Made by a program: the position numbers and the translations under genes
The notes under the pieces: generated by a model
What the model saw: only the letters and a program-made list of their open reading frames with translations
The model's database searches: none
What the model was told of the DNA's origin: nothing
Shown here: positions 8,346 to 16,046 of the stretch, piece after piece
Numbering within the stretch: position 1 is the stretch's first letter
How the letters are laid out: each line of letters begins with the position of its first letter
Origin: an uncultured Eubacteriales bacterium
Lineage (GTDB): Bacteria > Bacillota > Clostridia > Oscillospirales > CAG-272
Assembly (NCBI GenBank): GCA_958414825.1
Contig: CATYXQ010000021.1
Span: 1 to 30,202 of the forward strand
Direction of reading: 5' to 3'
Length of the DNA: 30,202 nt

Positions 8346-8348
8346 AAA
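8299..8348. repeat. Right copy of the 50-bp inverted repeat
   Basis: This is the inverted partner of 1552-1601 (46/50 identical, ungapped). It overlaps the 3-prime end of the GH43-like gene and provides its TGA stop at 8343-8345. In coding sense, all four differences between the copies are C here and T in the left copy. Confidence 0.85.
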
Positions 8349-8365
8349 AATAAGATTTAGCAATA

Positions 8366-8394
8366 TTGACTGTTGAAAGCAAATGTGTTATACT
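8366..8394 (+). promoter_or_regulatory. Strong SigA-type promoter of the surface-protein gene
   Basis: TTGACT (8366-8371) and TATACT (8389-8394) are 17 bases apart with a TGT extended -10. Only 17 bases separate it from the right inverted repeat, and it points outward, as does the matching promoter beyond the left copy. Confidence 0.8.
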
Positions 8395-8407
8395 GTTTGT
8401 GTGCAAC

Positions 8408-8451
8408 AATACCAATTCCGTTACAGGTGGTATTGAAATCATCATTTCAAT
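8408..8451 (+). promoter_or_regulatory. Leader with two mutually exclusive stems
   Basis: A perfect 8-bp inverted repeat ATTGAAAT-CATC-ATTTCAAT (8432-8451) lies five bases before the GGAGG ribosome site. A second stem, AATACCA (8408-8414) with TGGTATT (8428-8434), shares three bases with it, so the two cannot both form fully. The core TTGAAAT-N4-ATTTCAA also occurs at 10224-10241, which favours a protein-binding site as an alternative. Confidence 0.45.
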
Positions 8452-8465
8452 TTTTGGAGGAAACT

Positions 8466-9389
8466 ATGAAAAGGATTGGCATATTGTTTTCAATCGTACT
8501 GATGATAGCGATATTCGCTCCGATGAACGCTTTTGCTGCGGGGAATTATGTATTTATGGATGTTTCCACCGGTAATGTGAATTACAGCGGCCTTACTGCG
8601 GACGAAGCAAAAACAGCACTCGGAACATTCGACAGCAATCAAACAATGGCGGTTCTCGGAGAAGCCGGCGGCACAATGATCGTATCCGGAAAATGCAGAC
8701 CCGGAGGCGATTACACATTTCCTGCAATGACAGGGTCTCTGACCATTACCGCCGTGTGGGAAGGCGTTGATTACCGCATTGAACTTCCTATTGAAAATCC
8801 GGCAAGCGGTTCTTTTAAAGCAGCAGGCGGCGCCACATTGACGCTCGGCACGGATACTACATTTACGGATATTATTCTCTTCCAGGAAGACGCGCAAAAT
8901 ACAATTCATGTACCGTCTGGGCTTTCTCTGACCATTACCGATTCAGTAATGGTAGCGACAAAACCGGGAAATGACTATTATTGGGCGGTAGAGGTAGAAA
9001 AAGATGCAACATTCTACTGTTCCAAAGATGCTTTTGAAAAGCTGACCATCACCGGGGACGGAACCGTTATCGTAGACGGTCAAACGGTTGATATTACTAC
9101 AACAGAAGCGACTGCAATTGCAACAGAAACGACTGCAGCCGTAACAACGGAAAAACCGACTATAACCGAAACGGCTGAAGCAACCACCAAAGCAACTGAA
9201 AACACCGATGCTCCAAAAGATACAGACCAAGCCGCCGATACAACTGTCGCTTCCGCATCTGCCACCGAAAACAATCCACAAACTACTGATGAAAACAGCG
9301 CCCCGGTCGGACTGATCGTCGGCATCGCCGCAGCGGTTGTCGCGATTGCTGCCATCGTATTTGTCATCACAAAGAAAAAACATAAATAA
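8466..9389 (+). CDS. Surface protein with C-terminal membrane anchor
   Basis: The 307-residue precursor has a Sec signal peptide (about residues 1-25, ending AFAA), an ectodomain to about residue 205, a Thr/Glu/Ala-rich spacer of about 70 residues, and a C-terminal helix (GLIVGIAAAVVAIAAIVFVI) ending in KKKHK that would anchor it with its head outside. The ectodomain shares a pattern with residues 58-180 of the GH43-like protein: GGT-x-x-V-x-G, then a TIT strand and a GV-x-Y turn. ATG 8466 follows GGAGG at five bases. The anchor is not LPXTG. It may display a glycan-binding module; the function is inferred only. Confidence 0.8.
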   Translation: MKRIGILFSIVLMIAIFAPMNAFAAGNYVFMDVSTGNVNYSGLTADEAKTALGTFDSNQTMAVLGEAGGTMIVSGKCRPGGDYTFPAMTGSLTITAVWEGVDYRIELPIENPASGSFKAAGGATLTLGTDTTFTDIILFQEDAQNTIHVPSGLSLTITDSVMVATKPGNDYYWAVEVEKDATFYCSKDAFEKLTITGDGTVIVDGQTVDITTTEATAIATETTAAVTTEKPTITETAEATTKATENTDAPKDTDQAADTTVASASATENNPQTTDENSAPVGLIVGIAAAVVAIAAIVFVITKKKHK

Positions 9390-9478
9390 AACCATCTTAC
9401 TTAAACTGATACCGAACTTCTAAAAAAAAAGCCGACTGCGGGTCAAGTCATTAAGTTTAAGATTTTCTCATGCACGAA

Positions 9479-9515
9479 AAAATCCACACCCCATCCAAAA
9501 CGGGGTGTGGATTTT
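9479..9515 (+). terminator. Bidirectional intrinsic terminator
   Basis: A 14-bp perfect stem (9479-9492 with 9502-9515) has a nine-base loop; the GC-rich core CCACACCCC is flanked by A- and T-runs on the two sides. It lies between the convergent surface-protein and YcxB-like genes and can serve both. Confidence 0.9.
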
Positions 9516-9605
9516 AATATTTTGCACTATCTTTCCAGAGCAAATTCATCAACATACCATCATGTTATAGTACACGACTACTGGGATAGCCAAAACTATT
9601 GCTAA

Positions 9606-10118
9606 TTATTTAATCGTCTGAACTTGCTTCCCCGTTGCTTGTTCAATAAAATGACGAAAATCGTCTACTGTACCACCTTGCAAATACCGCTTATCATAAA
9701 GTTGTGCGTGGCTTGCGCTAAAAACAAAAACAAAGAAATCAGCAGTTTCCGCAATAAGCATAATTTTATCGTAATTCCATTCAGACTTGCCAATGTCCGT
9801 TGTTGAGATAAAGCTATTTTCATAAAATACAGACACAGATTTTTCAGTACCGGGAAGCAAACGTTTTTTAGCCGCATATCCATTTATCCTGTCCTCAAAA
9901 AGCAAGGCCATTAAAATCGCAAAAATAGCGATCAATGTAACGATTGTACCAAAATCTAACGCAAAGTTTTTGATGACAAGCAACAAACCGAGAACAGCAG
10001 CAATCCACCCGAAGATATGAGAACGGCGGCTATGTTTTCTTCGGATCGTCTTTCTTAATACTTTCGCCATCGAAGTCATTGTTTTCGCATTGTACTGCGT
10101 TTCAAAAGTAAACTCCAT
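9606..10118 (-). CDS. YcxB-like membrane protein
   Basis: The 170-residue protein opens MEFTFETQYNAKTM, has a basic stretch (RRKHSRRS), two adjacent transmembrane helices (about residues 37-75) and a soluble C-terminal beta-rich domain with YENSFIST and a WNYDKI turn. This layout matches the YcxB-like family of Firmicutes, whose function is not established. ATG 10118 is preferred to a GTG at 10133 because the latter abuts the GGAGG; GGAAG lies about eight bases before the ATG. It has its own extended -10 promoter and is convergent with the surface-protein gene. Confidence 0.75.
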   Translation of the reverse strand: MEFTFETQYNAKTMTSMAKVLRKTIRRKHSRRSHIFGWIAAVLGLLLVIKNFALDFGTIVTLIAIFAILMALLFEDRINGYAAKKRLLPGTEKSVSVFYENSFISTTDIGKSEWNYDKIMLIAETADFFVFVFSASHAQLYDKRYLQGGTVDDFRHFIEQATGKQVQTIK

Positions 10119-10151
10119 TATACAATCTTCCACCCTCCAAATGTATTTTAT

Positions 10152-10180
10152 ATTATATCATAAAAAATTACATCTGCACA
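10152..10180 (-). promoter_or_regulatory. Extended -10 promoter of the YcxB-like gene
   Basis: On the minus strand a perfect TATAAT (10152-10157) is preceded by TGA (extended -10). A weak -35, TGTGCA (10175-10180), is 17 bases away. Confidence 0.65.
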
Positions 10181-10223
10181 CTTCAAAAATATTTCAATTA
10201 TTTCCGCAAAAGGTGAACCGATT

Positions 10224-10241
10224 TTGAAATGTGCATTTCAA
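10224..10241. promoter_or_regulatory. Palindrome shared with the surface-protein leader
   Basis: TTGAAAT-GTGC-ATTTCAA is identical in both arms and spacing to 8433-8450, and its arms extend by two more T/A pairs here. It lies about 45 bases upstream of the -35 of the YcxB-like gene, a plausible operator position. Confidence 0.45.
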
Positions 10242-10259
10242 AACGAAAGCAGGACATTG

Positions 10260-10293
10260 AAAAAGCACTATCCGTAAAAGATAGTGCCTTTTT
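10260..10293 (-). terminator. Terminator of the fts-lysS gene cluster
   Basis: The 8-bp stem GCACTATC/GATAGTGC (10265-10272 with 10280-10287) is flanked by five A on the left, read as a U-tract on the minus strand, and five T on the right. It follows lysS by about 120 bases. Confidence 0.8.
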
Positions 10294-10416
10294 GTACTAT
10301 ATCGTACACTCTTAAACAATTTATTAGCAAATAATTTGGTAAATCTATATTGCTGTCACTTCAAAAGCGCAAAATACTGTTGCAAATAACCCTCTCAAAA
10401 CTGTATATAGTGGTGT

Positions 10417-11910
10417 TTATTTATCAAGCGGTTTCATGGTCGGAAACAGCAAGACATCGCGAATCGAGGGACTGTCTGTCAGCAGCATAACCAACCGGTC
10501 AATGCCAAAGCCAAGTCCGCCCGTAGGCGCAAGGCCATACTCAAGCGCAGTAATATAATCTTCATCCACCTGGGCGGTCGTATTCGGCTCCTCCGCCCGC
10601 TTAGCGGCAACCTGACGCTCAAATCTCTGTCGCTGATCGATCGGATCATTCAGTTCACTGAATGCATTTCCCATCTCGCTTGCACAAATAAAATATTCAA
10701 ACCGTTCGGTAAACGCCGGATCATCCGACTTCTTTTTGGCGAGCGGACTGTTTTCCACTGGGTAATCGTAAATAATGGTCGGCTGAATCAGATTTTCTTC
10801 TACAAATCGATCAAACAATTCCACCAAAACCGCGCCGCGCGTCGCATTCGCCGGAATTTCCACTCCCTTGGATTTCGCCTCGTCGCGCGCCTGTGCATCA
10901 GATGTCCATGCATAATAGTCCAGCCCGGAATATTTCTTTACCGCCTCGACCATTGTAAGTTTTTCCCAATGCCCCATATCAATCTCAACGCCCTGATACA
11001 TGATCTTTTCACTGCCGCATACTTTTTTGGCAAGCAAAGTATTCAGTTCAATGACCAAATCCATCATGCCCTTATAATCGGTAAAAGCCTGATACAGTTC
11101 AATCGACGTAAATTCCGGATTATGGCGCGTATCCATACCCTCGTTGCGGAAAATACGACCGACCTCATATACCTTGTCAAAACCGCCCACAATCAAACGC
11201 TTCAAATACAGTTCGGTTTCGATTCGCAGATACATATCCATATCGAGCGTATTGTGATGCGTCACAAACGGCCGCGCCGCCGCGCCGATTTCAAACGGCG
11301 TCAGAATGGGTGTATCAACTTCAAGAAATCCCTTGGAATCCAGATATGCACGGATCTCACGCAAAATCACCGACCGCTTGACAAACGTATCCCGTACCTC
11401 CGGATTTACAATCAAATCCACATAGCGCTGCCGATAGCGCAAATCGGTATCCTTAAGTCCGTGAAATTTTTCCGGCAAAGGCAGAAGCGATTTGGAAAGC
11501 AAAACAATTTCCTTTGCATGCACCGATACCTCACCGGTCTGTGTGCGGAATACAAATCCCGAAATTCCGATAATATCACCGATGTCATACTTTTTAAAAT
11601 CGGCATATTCCTCTTCCCCAACATCGTCTCTGCGCACGTAGGCCTGTATTCTGCCCGTACTGTCTGCCAAATGAACAAAACTGGCCTTACCCATTACACG
11701 CTTGCCCATTACACGGCCGGCAATGCAGACATCTTTGCCCTCAAACATCTCAAACTGATTGCAAATATCCGCGCTCATGGCCGTGCGGTCATAAACGGTA
11801 TGCTCAAATGGATTTCTGCCGGCCTCAACCAGCGCCTGCAATTTTGCGCGCCGAACTGCAAGCTCGCTGCCGCTGCCCTGATCGCCGGTCTGTCTCATAT
11901 CTTCCGTCAT
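10417..11910 (-). CDS. lysS: Lysyl-tRNA synthetase, class II
   Basis: This 497-residue enzyme charges tRNA-Lys with lysine. An N-terminal OB-fold anticodon-binding domain (about residues 55-140) precedes the class II catalytic core, with motif 1 around FLEVDTPILTP, motif 2 in FRNEGMDTRHNPEFTSIE and motif 3 in GLGFGIDRLVML. The length is normal for bacterial LysS. ATG 11910 follows AAGGA at seven bases. The frame stays open upstream to an ATG at 12045, but that has no ribosome site and would add 45 unlikely residues. The gene follows greA after an unusually long 159-base gap containing strong hairpins. Confidence 0.97.
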   Translation of the reverse strand: MTEDMRQTGDQGSGSELAVRRAKLQALVEAGRNPFEHTVYDRTAMSADICNQFEMFEGKDVCIAGRVMGKRVMGKASFVHLADSTGRIQAYVRRDDVGEEEYADFKKYDIGDIIGISGFVFRTQTGEVSVHAKEIVLLSKSLLPLPEKFHGLKDTDLRYRQRYVDLIVNPEVRDTFVKRSVILREIRAYLDSKGFLEVDTPILTPFEIGAAARPFVTHHNTLDMDMYLRIETELYLKRLIVGGFDKVYEVGRIFRNEGMDTRHNPEFTSIELYQAFTDYKGMMDLVIELNTLLAKKVCGSEKIMYQGVEIDMGHWEKLTMVEAVKKYSGLDYYAWTSDAQARDEAKSKGVEIPANATRGAVLVELFDRFVEENLIQPTIIYDYPVENSPLAKKKSDDPAFTERFEYFICASEMGNAFSELNDPIDQRQRFERQVAAKRAEEPNTTAQVDEDYITALEYGLAPTGGLGFGIDRLVMLLTDSPSIRDVLLFPTMKPLDK

Positions 11911-12069
11911 ATTCTTATCCTTATTTATCAAACTTTTCGGTTGAAAGACATTTTTCCAAGCACTCAACCGTCCAAACGTTCCAGCCGGGAATTGCATCCC
12001 AACTGGAAAGTGAACAATGCCCGCTGCTATAATGTAACCAGGCATTCGTTTTTCACGGTGTGTTTGTCC
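11911..12069 (-). promoter_or_regulatory. Structured leader between greA and lysS
   Basis: The 159-base gap holds two clear stems. One at 11979-12008 pairs TTCCAG with CTGGAA and, inside a 2x2 internal loop, GGGA with TCCC around a six-base loop. The other pairs CGGTTGA (11938-11944) with TCAACCG (11964-11970). Other gaps in this cluster are 1-32 bases, so the length itself is notable. I found no T-box sequence, no L-box-type lysine riboswitch pattern that I could recognise, and no good internal promoter. Confidence 0.4.
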
Positions 12070-12558
12070 TTAACCGTTTACCTTTACACGTGAAACCGAT
12101 AAAATGTTCAAATCAAATCCGCCGTTTGGTGAGGCCACTGTCACGGTATCACCCGCGCGTGCACCGATCAGTGCAGCGCCAATCGGCGACTGATCGGAAA
12201 TTTTTCCGGTCCAAAAATCAACCTCATTGGTACCTACAAGCGTATATTCCGTCTCTTTTCCGTTATCCGAACGAGAAACGCGGACAATTGAACCAACACT
12301 GACACGGCTGGTATCGATTTCAGACTCGTCCACGACAATCGCATGAAGAATCAGGGATTCAAGTTCAGAAATTCTGGATTCTACTTTAGCTTGCTCGTTT
12401 CTTGCCTCATCATATTCACTGTTTTCCGAAAGGTCGCCGTAAGAACGTGCCGTCGCCAGCGCCTCTTTAACTTCCGCGCGCCGTGTAGTTTTCAGATACT
12501 CAAGTTCCTCCACCAGCGCCTGATAGCCGTCTTTTGTATAGTGCATTTGCTTTGCCAT
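12070..12558 (-). CDS. greA: Transcription elongation factor GreA
   Basis: GreA enters the secondary channel of stalled RNA polymerase and stimulates cleavage of the backtracked RNA. The 162-residue protein has the N-terminal coiled coil with the tip signature GDLSENSEYDEARNEQ (about residues 41-56), whose acidic residues act in the polymerase active site. The C-terminal FKBP-like domain includes SPIGAALIGARAGD. ATG 12558 follows GAGGA at seven bases; an in-frame start six codons upstream is rejected. It lies 29 bases behind the S41 protease gene. The greA-lysS pairing is frequent in Firmicutes. Confidence 0.96.
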   Translation of the reverse strand: MAKQMHYTKDGYQALVEELEYLKTTRRAEVKEALATARSYGDLSENSEYDEARNEQAKVESRISELESLILHAIVVDESEIDTSRVSVGSIVRVSRSDNGKETEYTLVGTNEVDFWTGKISDQSPIGAALIGARAGDTVTVASPNGGFDLNILSVSRVKVNG

Positions 12559-12587
12559 ATTAATTTCCTCTTTCATATTAAATGATT

Positions 12588-13874
12588 TTATTTAAAGAGC
12601 CTAAGCGCTGCCTGAAGTTGCGCGTCATTTTCATGATCGAGCTTGAACAAATTCACGTTTTTATACGCATCGTCGAGATCTACTTCCACATCCGGCGCAA
12701 TCCCCACACCCTCGTAATTCGCCGAATGCGGCGGCGTATACATCGCGCTCGAAATGCGCAGCGCGCTGCCATCGTCAAACGGCACAATGGTCTGCACTGT
12801 TCCCTTGCCATACGTCGTTGTACCGACCACAAACGCTTTGCCGTAATCCCGCAGCGCCGCAACAAAAAGCTCAGCCGCAGACGCGGTATTCCCGTTAGCT
12901 AAGACAACAAACATGCCGGGAAATGCATTCTTATCGGAGGAAATCACCTGCTCGGTACCGTCTTTATACTGTATGCGTACAATCGGTCCCTCCGGAAGCA
13001 GCGTATCCAAAATTTCCGTAATTGAGGTCAGTTCACCGCCGCCGTTGTTGCGCACATCCAAAATATATCCGTGCACCACATCGCTCGTTCCCTGTGTGAG
13101 CGCCGCTAAAAACTGTTCGGGCGTTTTGTCATTGAAATCCAGCAAACGAATATGCGCAATCGGACGAGCCAGCCCATCTACTTCAATTGTTTCGTACGTG
13201 ACAACCTGTTCCTCAACTTTACGCCGGGTTACGGTTACGTCAAAAACCTCCTCATATGCTTCCCCACGCGCAACCGTTATCGTAACATCGGTCCCGATCT
13301 CACCGCGAATCCGCTTTACAGCTTCATCATAACCGATCTCGGTGATTTTTACACCGCCGACGCCGATAATCACATCGTTCGGAAGCAAACCTGCTTCAAG
13401 CGCCGGACTATCGGGCATGACATTCAAAATTTCAATCATGTAAGTCTGCGGATCAAAAGTTACACTGACGCCGATGCCGGCAAACTCACCGCTGTATCCC
13501 TCCTGCAACGAAGCATATTCCTCAGCAGAATGATAGGAACCGTATTTATCTCCCGAATACGCCGCAAAACCCACTGCGGCTCCCTCTACCAGATCATCTA
13601 TATTCAATTCGCCGACATAATAATTCGTATACAGCCACGCCAGCGCATAAATTTTCTCGCTGACCCGCTCGACAATTTCGTCAGCTGGCAATTTTTGAAC
13701 AATTTCACCGGGCGTTTCAGGCTCGTCAGAGGAATCGGTGTATTCAGTCGGAACCTCTCCCAAGGTCTGATCCCGGACGAAAGAATCACCAAAGATCACC
13801 GTAAGCTGAAAGGTAATCGCGCAGGCAATAATAATCAGCAACACGGACAGCCAAATTGAAATTTTTTTTGTCAT
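12588..13874 (-). CDS. CtpA-like S41 carboxy-terminal processing protease
   Basis: The 428-residue protein has an N-terminal membrane anchor (about residues 7-29), a PDZ domain (about 128-220) and an S41 catalytic domain. The Ser/Lys dyad is seen as Ser332 in NTASAAELF and Lys357 in TYGKGTVQ, with Gln361 at the usual +4 position. Such proteases cut protein C-termini outside the membrane. ATG 13874 follows AAAGGG. The gene stands directly behind the M23 peptidase gene (32-base gap), in the order ftsEX-hydrolase-protease known from other Firmicutes. The protease may trim or remove the secreted hydrolase; that role is inference from position. Confidence 0.92.
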   Translation of the reverse strand: MTKKISIWLSVLLIIIACAITFQLTVIFGDSFVRDQTLGEVPTEYTDSSDEPETPGEIVQKLPADEIVERVSEKIYALAWLYTNYYVGELNIDDLVEGAAVGFAAYSGDKYGSYHSAEEYASLQEGYSGEFAGIGVSVTFDPQTYMIEILNVMPDSPALEAGLLPNDVIIGVGGVKITEIGYDEAVKRIRGEIGTDVTITVARGEAYEEVFDVTVTRRKVEEQVVTYETIEVDGLARPIAHIRLLDFNDKTPEQFLAALTQGTSDVVHGYILDVRNNGGGELTSITEILDTLLPEGPIVRIQYKDGTEQVISSDKNAFPGMFVVLANGNTASAAELFVAALRDYGKAFVVGTTTYGKGTVQTIVPFDDGSALRISSAMYTPPHSANYEGVGIAPDVEVDLDDAYKNVNLFKLDHENDAQLQAALRLFK

Positions 13875-13906
13875 AATAAACCCTTTCCAAGCTTTCTACA
13901 GAAACG

Positions 13907-15160
13907 TCAGGGCTGAACGACCCAGCCATTGGCGATGGGATCCTCATGCTTGCCGTCCACACGGACTTCAAAATGCACATGTGAACCGGTAGAATTTCCA
14001 GTACTGCCCATTTCCGCAATATGGTCGCCCTGCACGACCGAATCGCCGACTTTGACCAAAAGTTTCGAGCAGTGCGCGTAAAGAGTTGAAATGCCGCCGC
14101 CGTGATCCACCACAATATAATTGCCGTAGCTGGAATGTGACTGCGCCACAACCACTTTGCCGCTCTGAACTGCATAAATATCGGTTCCAACAGCTGCGGG
14201 AATATCAATTCCCATATGAAAATCGGTTACTTTCCTGCCGTAATAATAATACGTGCGCCATCCGTAACTGCTGCTGATACGGCGAATGCTGGTATCCACG
14301 GGCCAAATAAACTTACCGCCCACATAGTCAGACTCATTTTCCTTTGCAAGTTGACGGAGCAGCGCCTCAAGACGCTGATTTTCCTTTTCCTCAGCCTCCC
14401 GCGCAGCGTTATATTGTGCGGTAATTTCAGCCTCGGTCTTTTTCAGCGATGCAACATAGGCGTCCGCATCTCCTTTTTGAAGCTGCAACGCCGCTTCTTC
14501 CGCGGCAAGCGTATCGCTGTACGCCATCTGTGCAGCATAAGCGGTATCCAGTTCGCTCTTCGACGACTCAAGCACCGCTTTCATATCCTCAAGTTCCTGC
14601 TTCTCTCTCTTGAATTTTTCCAGAAGCGTCGAATTATATTCAAGAATACTTGCCATATATTCTACACGGGATAAAAGATCAGAAATACTATCCGAACCAA
14701 GCACGACATCCAGTATTCCGGTCGATTCGCTCTCGTACTGCGCGCGGACGAGCATCAAAAATTTCTCTCTGGTAACCTCAACCTCAGTCTGCTTATTTAA
14801 AATCTCATTTTCCTTCTCGGCAATCTCCAATTCTTTTGCTTCAATCTGTACCGCCAGCGCATTCAGTAAATTCTGAGTCGTTTCAATCTTCTTTTCCGTA
14901 CTCAAAATCAATTCATACAGATCTGCAGCTCTTTGCTGTGCGGAATACCGGTCGCTCTGCACGCTTTTCAGTTGCTGCTCAAGTTCTTTCTGCCTCTGTT
15001 CAAGCTCTTTTATGGTCTGCTGATAATTCTGAACCTCTTTGTTATTCTCAAACTGCCCCGCGCTTGTGGTATTCGCCGCAAAAACTGCAAACGCAGCCGC
15101 AGAAAGCGCCGTAAGCGCAACCAAAGCAACACATACAAGGATCTTCCGATTCTTCTTCAT
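13907..15160 (-). CDS. Coiled-coil M23 peptidoglycan endopeptidase, FtsEX partner
   Basis: The 417-residue exported protein has an N-terminal signal/anchor (about residues 7-28), a long coiled-coil region (about 35-270) and a C-terminal LytM/M23 domain. Zinc ligands are intact: His315 and Asp319 in FHMGID, and His394/His396 in SHVHFE; His363 is in TLYAHCS. So unlike EnvC of Escherichia coli, it is predicted to be an active enzyme that cuts peptide cross-links. ATG 15160 follows GGAGG, one base past the ftsX stop. Coiled-coil hydrolases (PcsB, CwlO) are the known outputs of FtsEX in Firmicutes, and the gene order suggests the same here. Confidence 0.92.
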   Translation of the reverse strand: MKKNRKILVCVALVALTALSAAAFAVFAANTTSAGQFENNKEVQNYQQTIKELEQRQKELEQQLKSVQSDRYSAQQRAADLYELILSTEKKIETTQNLLNALAVQIEAKELEIAEKENEILNKQTEVEVTREKFLMLVRAQYESESTGILDVVLGSDSISDLLSRVEYMASILEYNSTLLEKFKREKQELEDMKAVLESSKSELDTAYAAQMAYSDTLAAEEAALQLQKGDADAYVASLKKTEAEITAQYNAAREAEEKENQRLEALLRQLAKENESDYVGGKFIWPVDTSIRRISSSYGWRTYYYYGRKVTDFHMGIDIPAAVGTDIYAVQSGKVVVAQSHSSYGNYIVVDHGGGISTLYAHCSKLLVKVGDSVVQGDHIAEMGSTGNSTGSHVHFEVRVDGKHEDPIANGWVVQP

Positions 15161-15161
15161 T

Positions 15162-16046
15162 TCACGCCTCCACATATTTTCCGAGTGAAACACAGCTTCC
15201 GACAATGCCCGTAAACAATGCCAGACCGAAAAAAATTGTAAGAATAGCCGACGAAGTTTCCGCGTATGTATACAGTTTCACAATATACATTTTGTCTGCG
15301 ACATATCCGATGAGTCCGCGATAAATCGCACTTTCCAAGAAATACGCCGCTGTCGCGCCCAAAATACCGATAAAGGCTCCCTCCAGAACAAACGGCGCGG
15401 CAATATATGCACGGCTTGCACCGATATACCGCATAATCGTAATCTCCTCGCGCCGGGAATATACCGAAAGCTTGATGGTATTGATAATCACGAACATACA
15501 AACAACGGCGCAAAGAACCGTAAACCATACAAAAATAAAAGAAATGCCGCTCTGCAGCGAATCAATCGTCGCAGCCAGATCCAGACGGCTGTTTACCTTA
15601 CGCACTCCATCGATCTGCTTGAGGTTATAATCAAGCGTCGTGACCCGGTCGTTATCTTCATAAATCACGCGGTACATATCGGAGAGCGGATTTTCTTCAT
15701 CTTCGATGTCCGAAAAAAGATAGGCATATTCGGCAAATTCGCCCTGCATTGCGGCAATACCGTCTTCCTTGGAAACATATTCCACCGAGGAAATATTGTC
15801 AAGCCTTGCAATTTCAGCGCCGATGCGCGACGCTTCCTCCGCAGAAATATCATATTCAAGAAAAACCTCGATCTCATTCAAATCGGATACATCCTCGAGA
15901 TTATAATTAATATTCATGGCGATTAAGGCAAAACTGCCGATAAACAAAAGGCAGCTAACCAGAACAAAAATACTGACAAATGTCAAAAGCCCGTTTCGGA
16001 ACATACCTTTAACGGCTGCGCTGAGTGCATCAGTCAGCTTTCTCAC
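15162..16046 (-). CDS. ftsX: Cell-division ABC transporter permease FtsX
   Basis: The 294-residue protein has the FtsX topology: one helix near the N-terminus (about residues 19-44), an extracellular domain of about 120 residues, and three more helices in the C-terminal half. FtsX passes the ATP cycle of FtsE to a hydrolase outside the cell. The start is GTG 16046 with GGAGG nine bases upstream; it overlaps the ftsE stop by four bases (GTGA), the usual coupled arrangement. REEITIMRYIGASRAYI is the characteristic FtsX segment after the second helix. Confidence 0.96.
   Translation of the reverse strand: MRKLTDALSAAVKGMFRNGLLTFVSIFVLVSCLLFIGSFALIAMNINYNLEDVSDLNEIEVFLEYDISAEEASRIGAEIARLDNISSVEYVSKEDGIAAMQGEFAEYAYLFSDIEDEENPLSDMYRVIYEDNDRVTTLDYNLKQIDGVRKVNSRLDLAATIDSLQSGISFIFVWFTVLCAVVCMFVIINTIKLSVYSRREEITIMRYIGASRAYIAAPFVLEGAFIGILGATAAYFLESAIYRGLIGYVADKMYIVKLYTYAETSSAILTIFFGLALFTGIVGSCVSLGKYVEA

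Noticed and set aside
1540..8360. Insertion sequence with target-site duplication
   Set aside because: No transposase gene is inside and no direct repeat flanks the outer ends of the inverted repeats.
11758..11772. Third copy of the AraC motif (TTGCAAATATC) in lysS
   Set aside because: It matches only the first half, lies inside coding sequence and has no nearby promoter.
11911..12069. T-box riboswitch upstream of lysS
   Set aside because: The conserved T-box bulge sequence and a following terminator/antiterminator pair are absent.
10969..12093. 374-codon plus-strand open frame
   Set aside because: It lies antisense to lysS, whose motifs, length and ribosome site are all correct; no ribosome site or domain supports the antisense frame.
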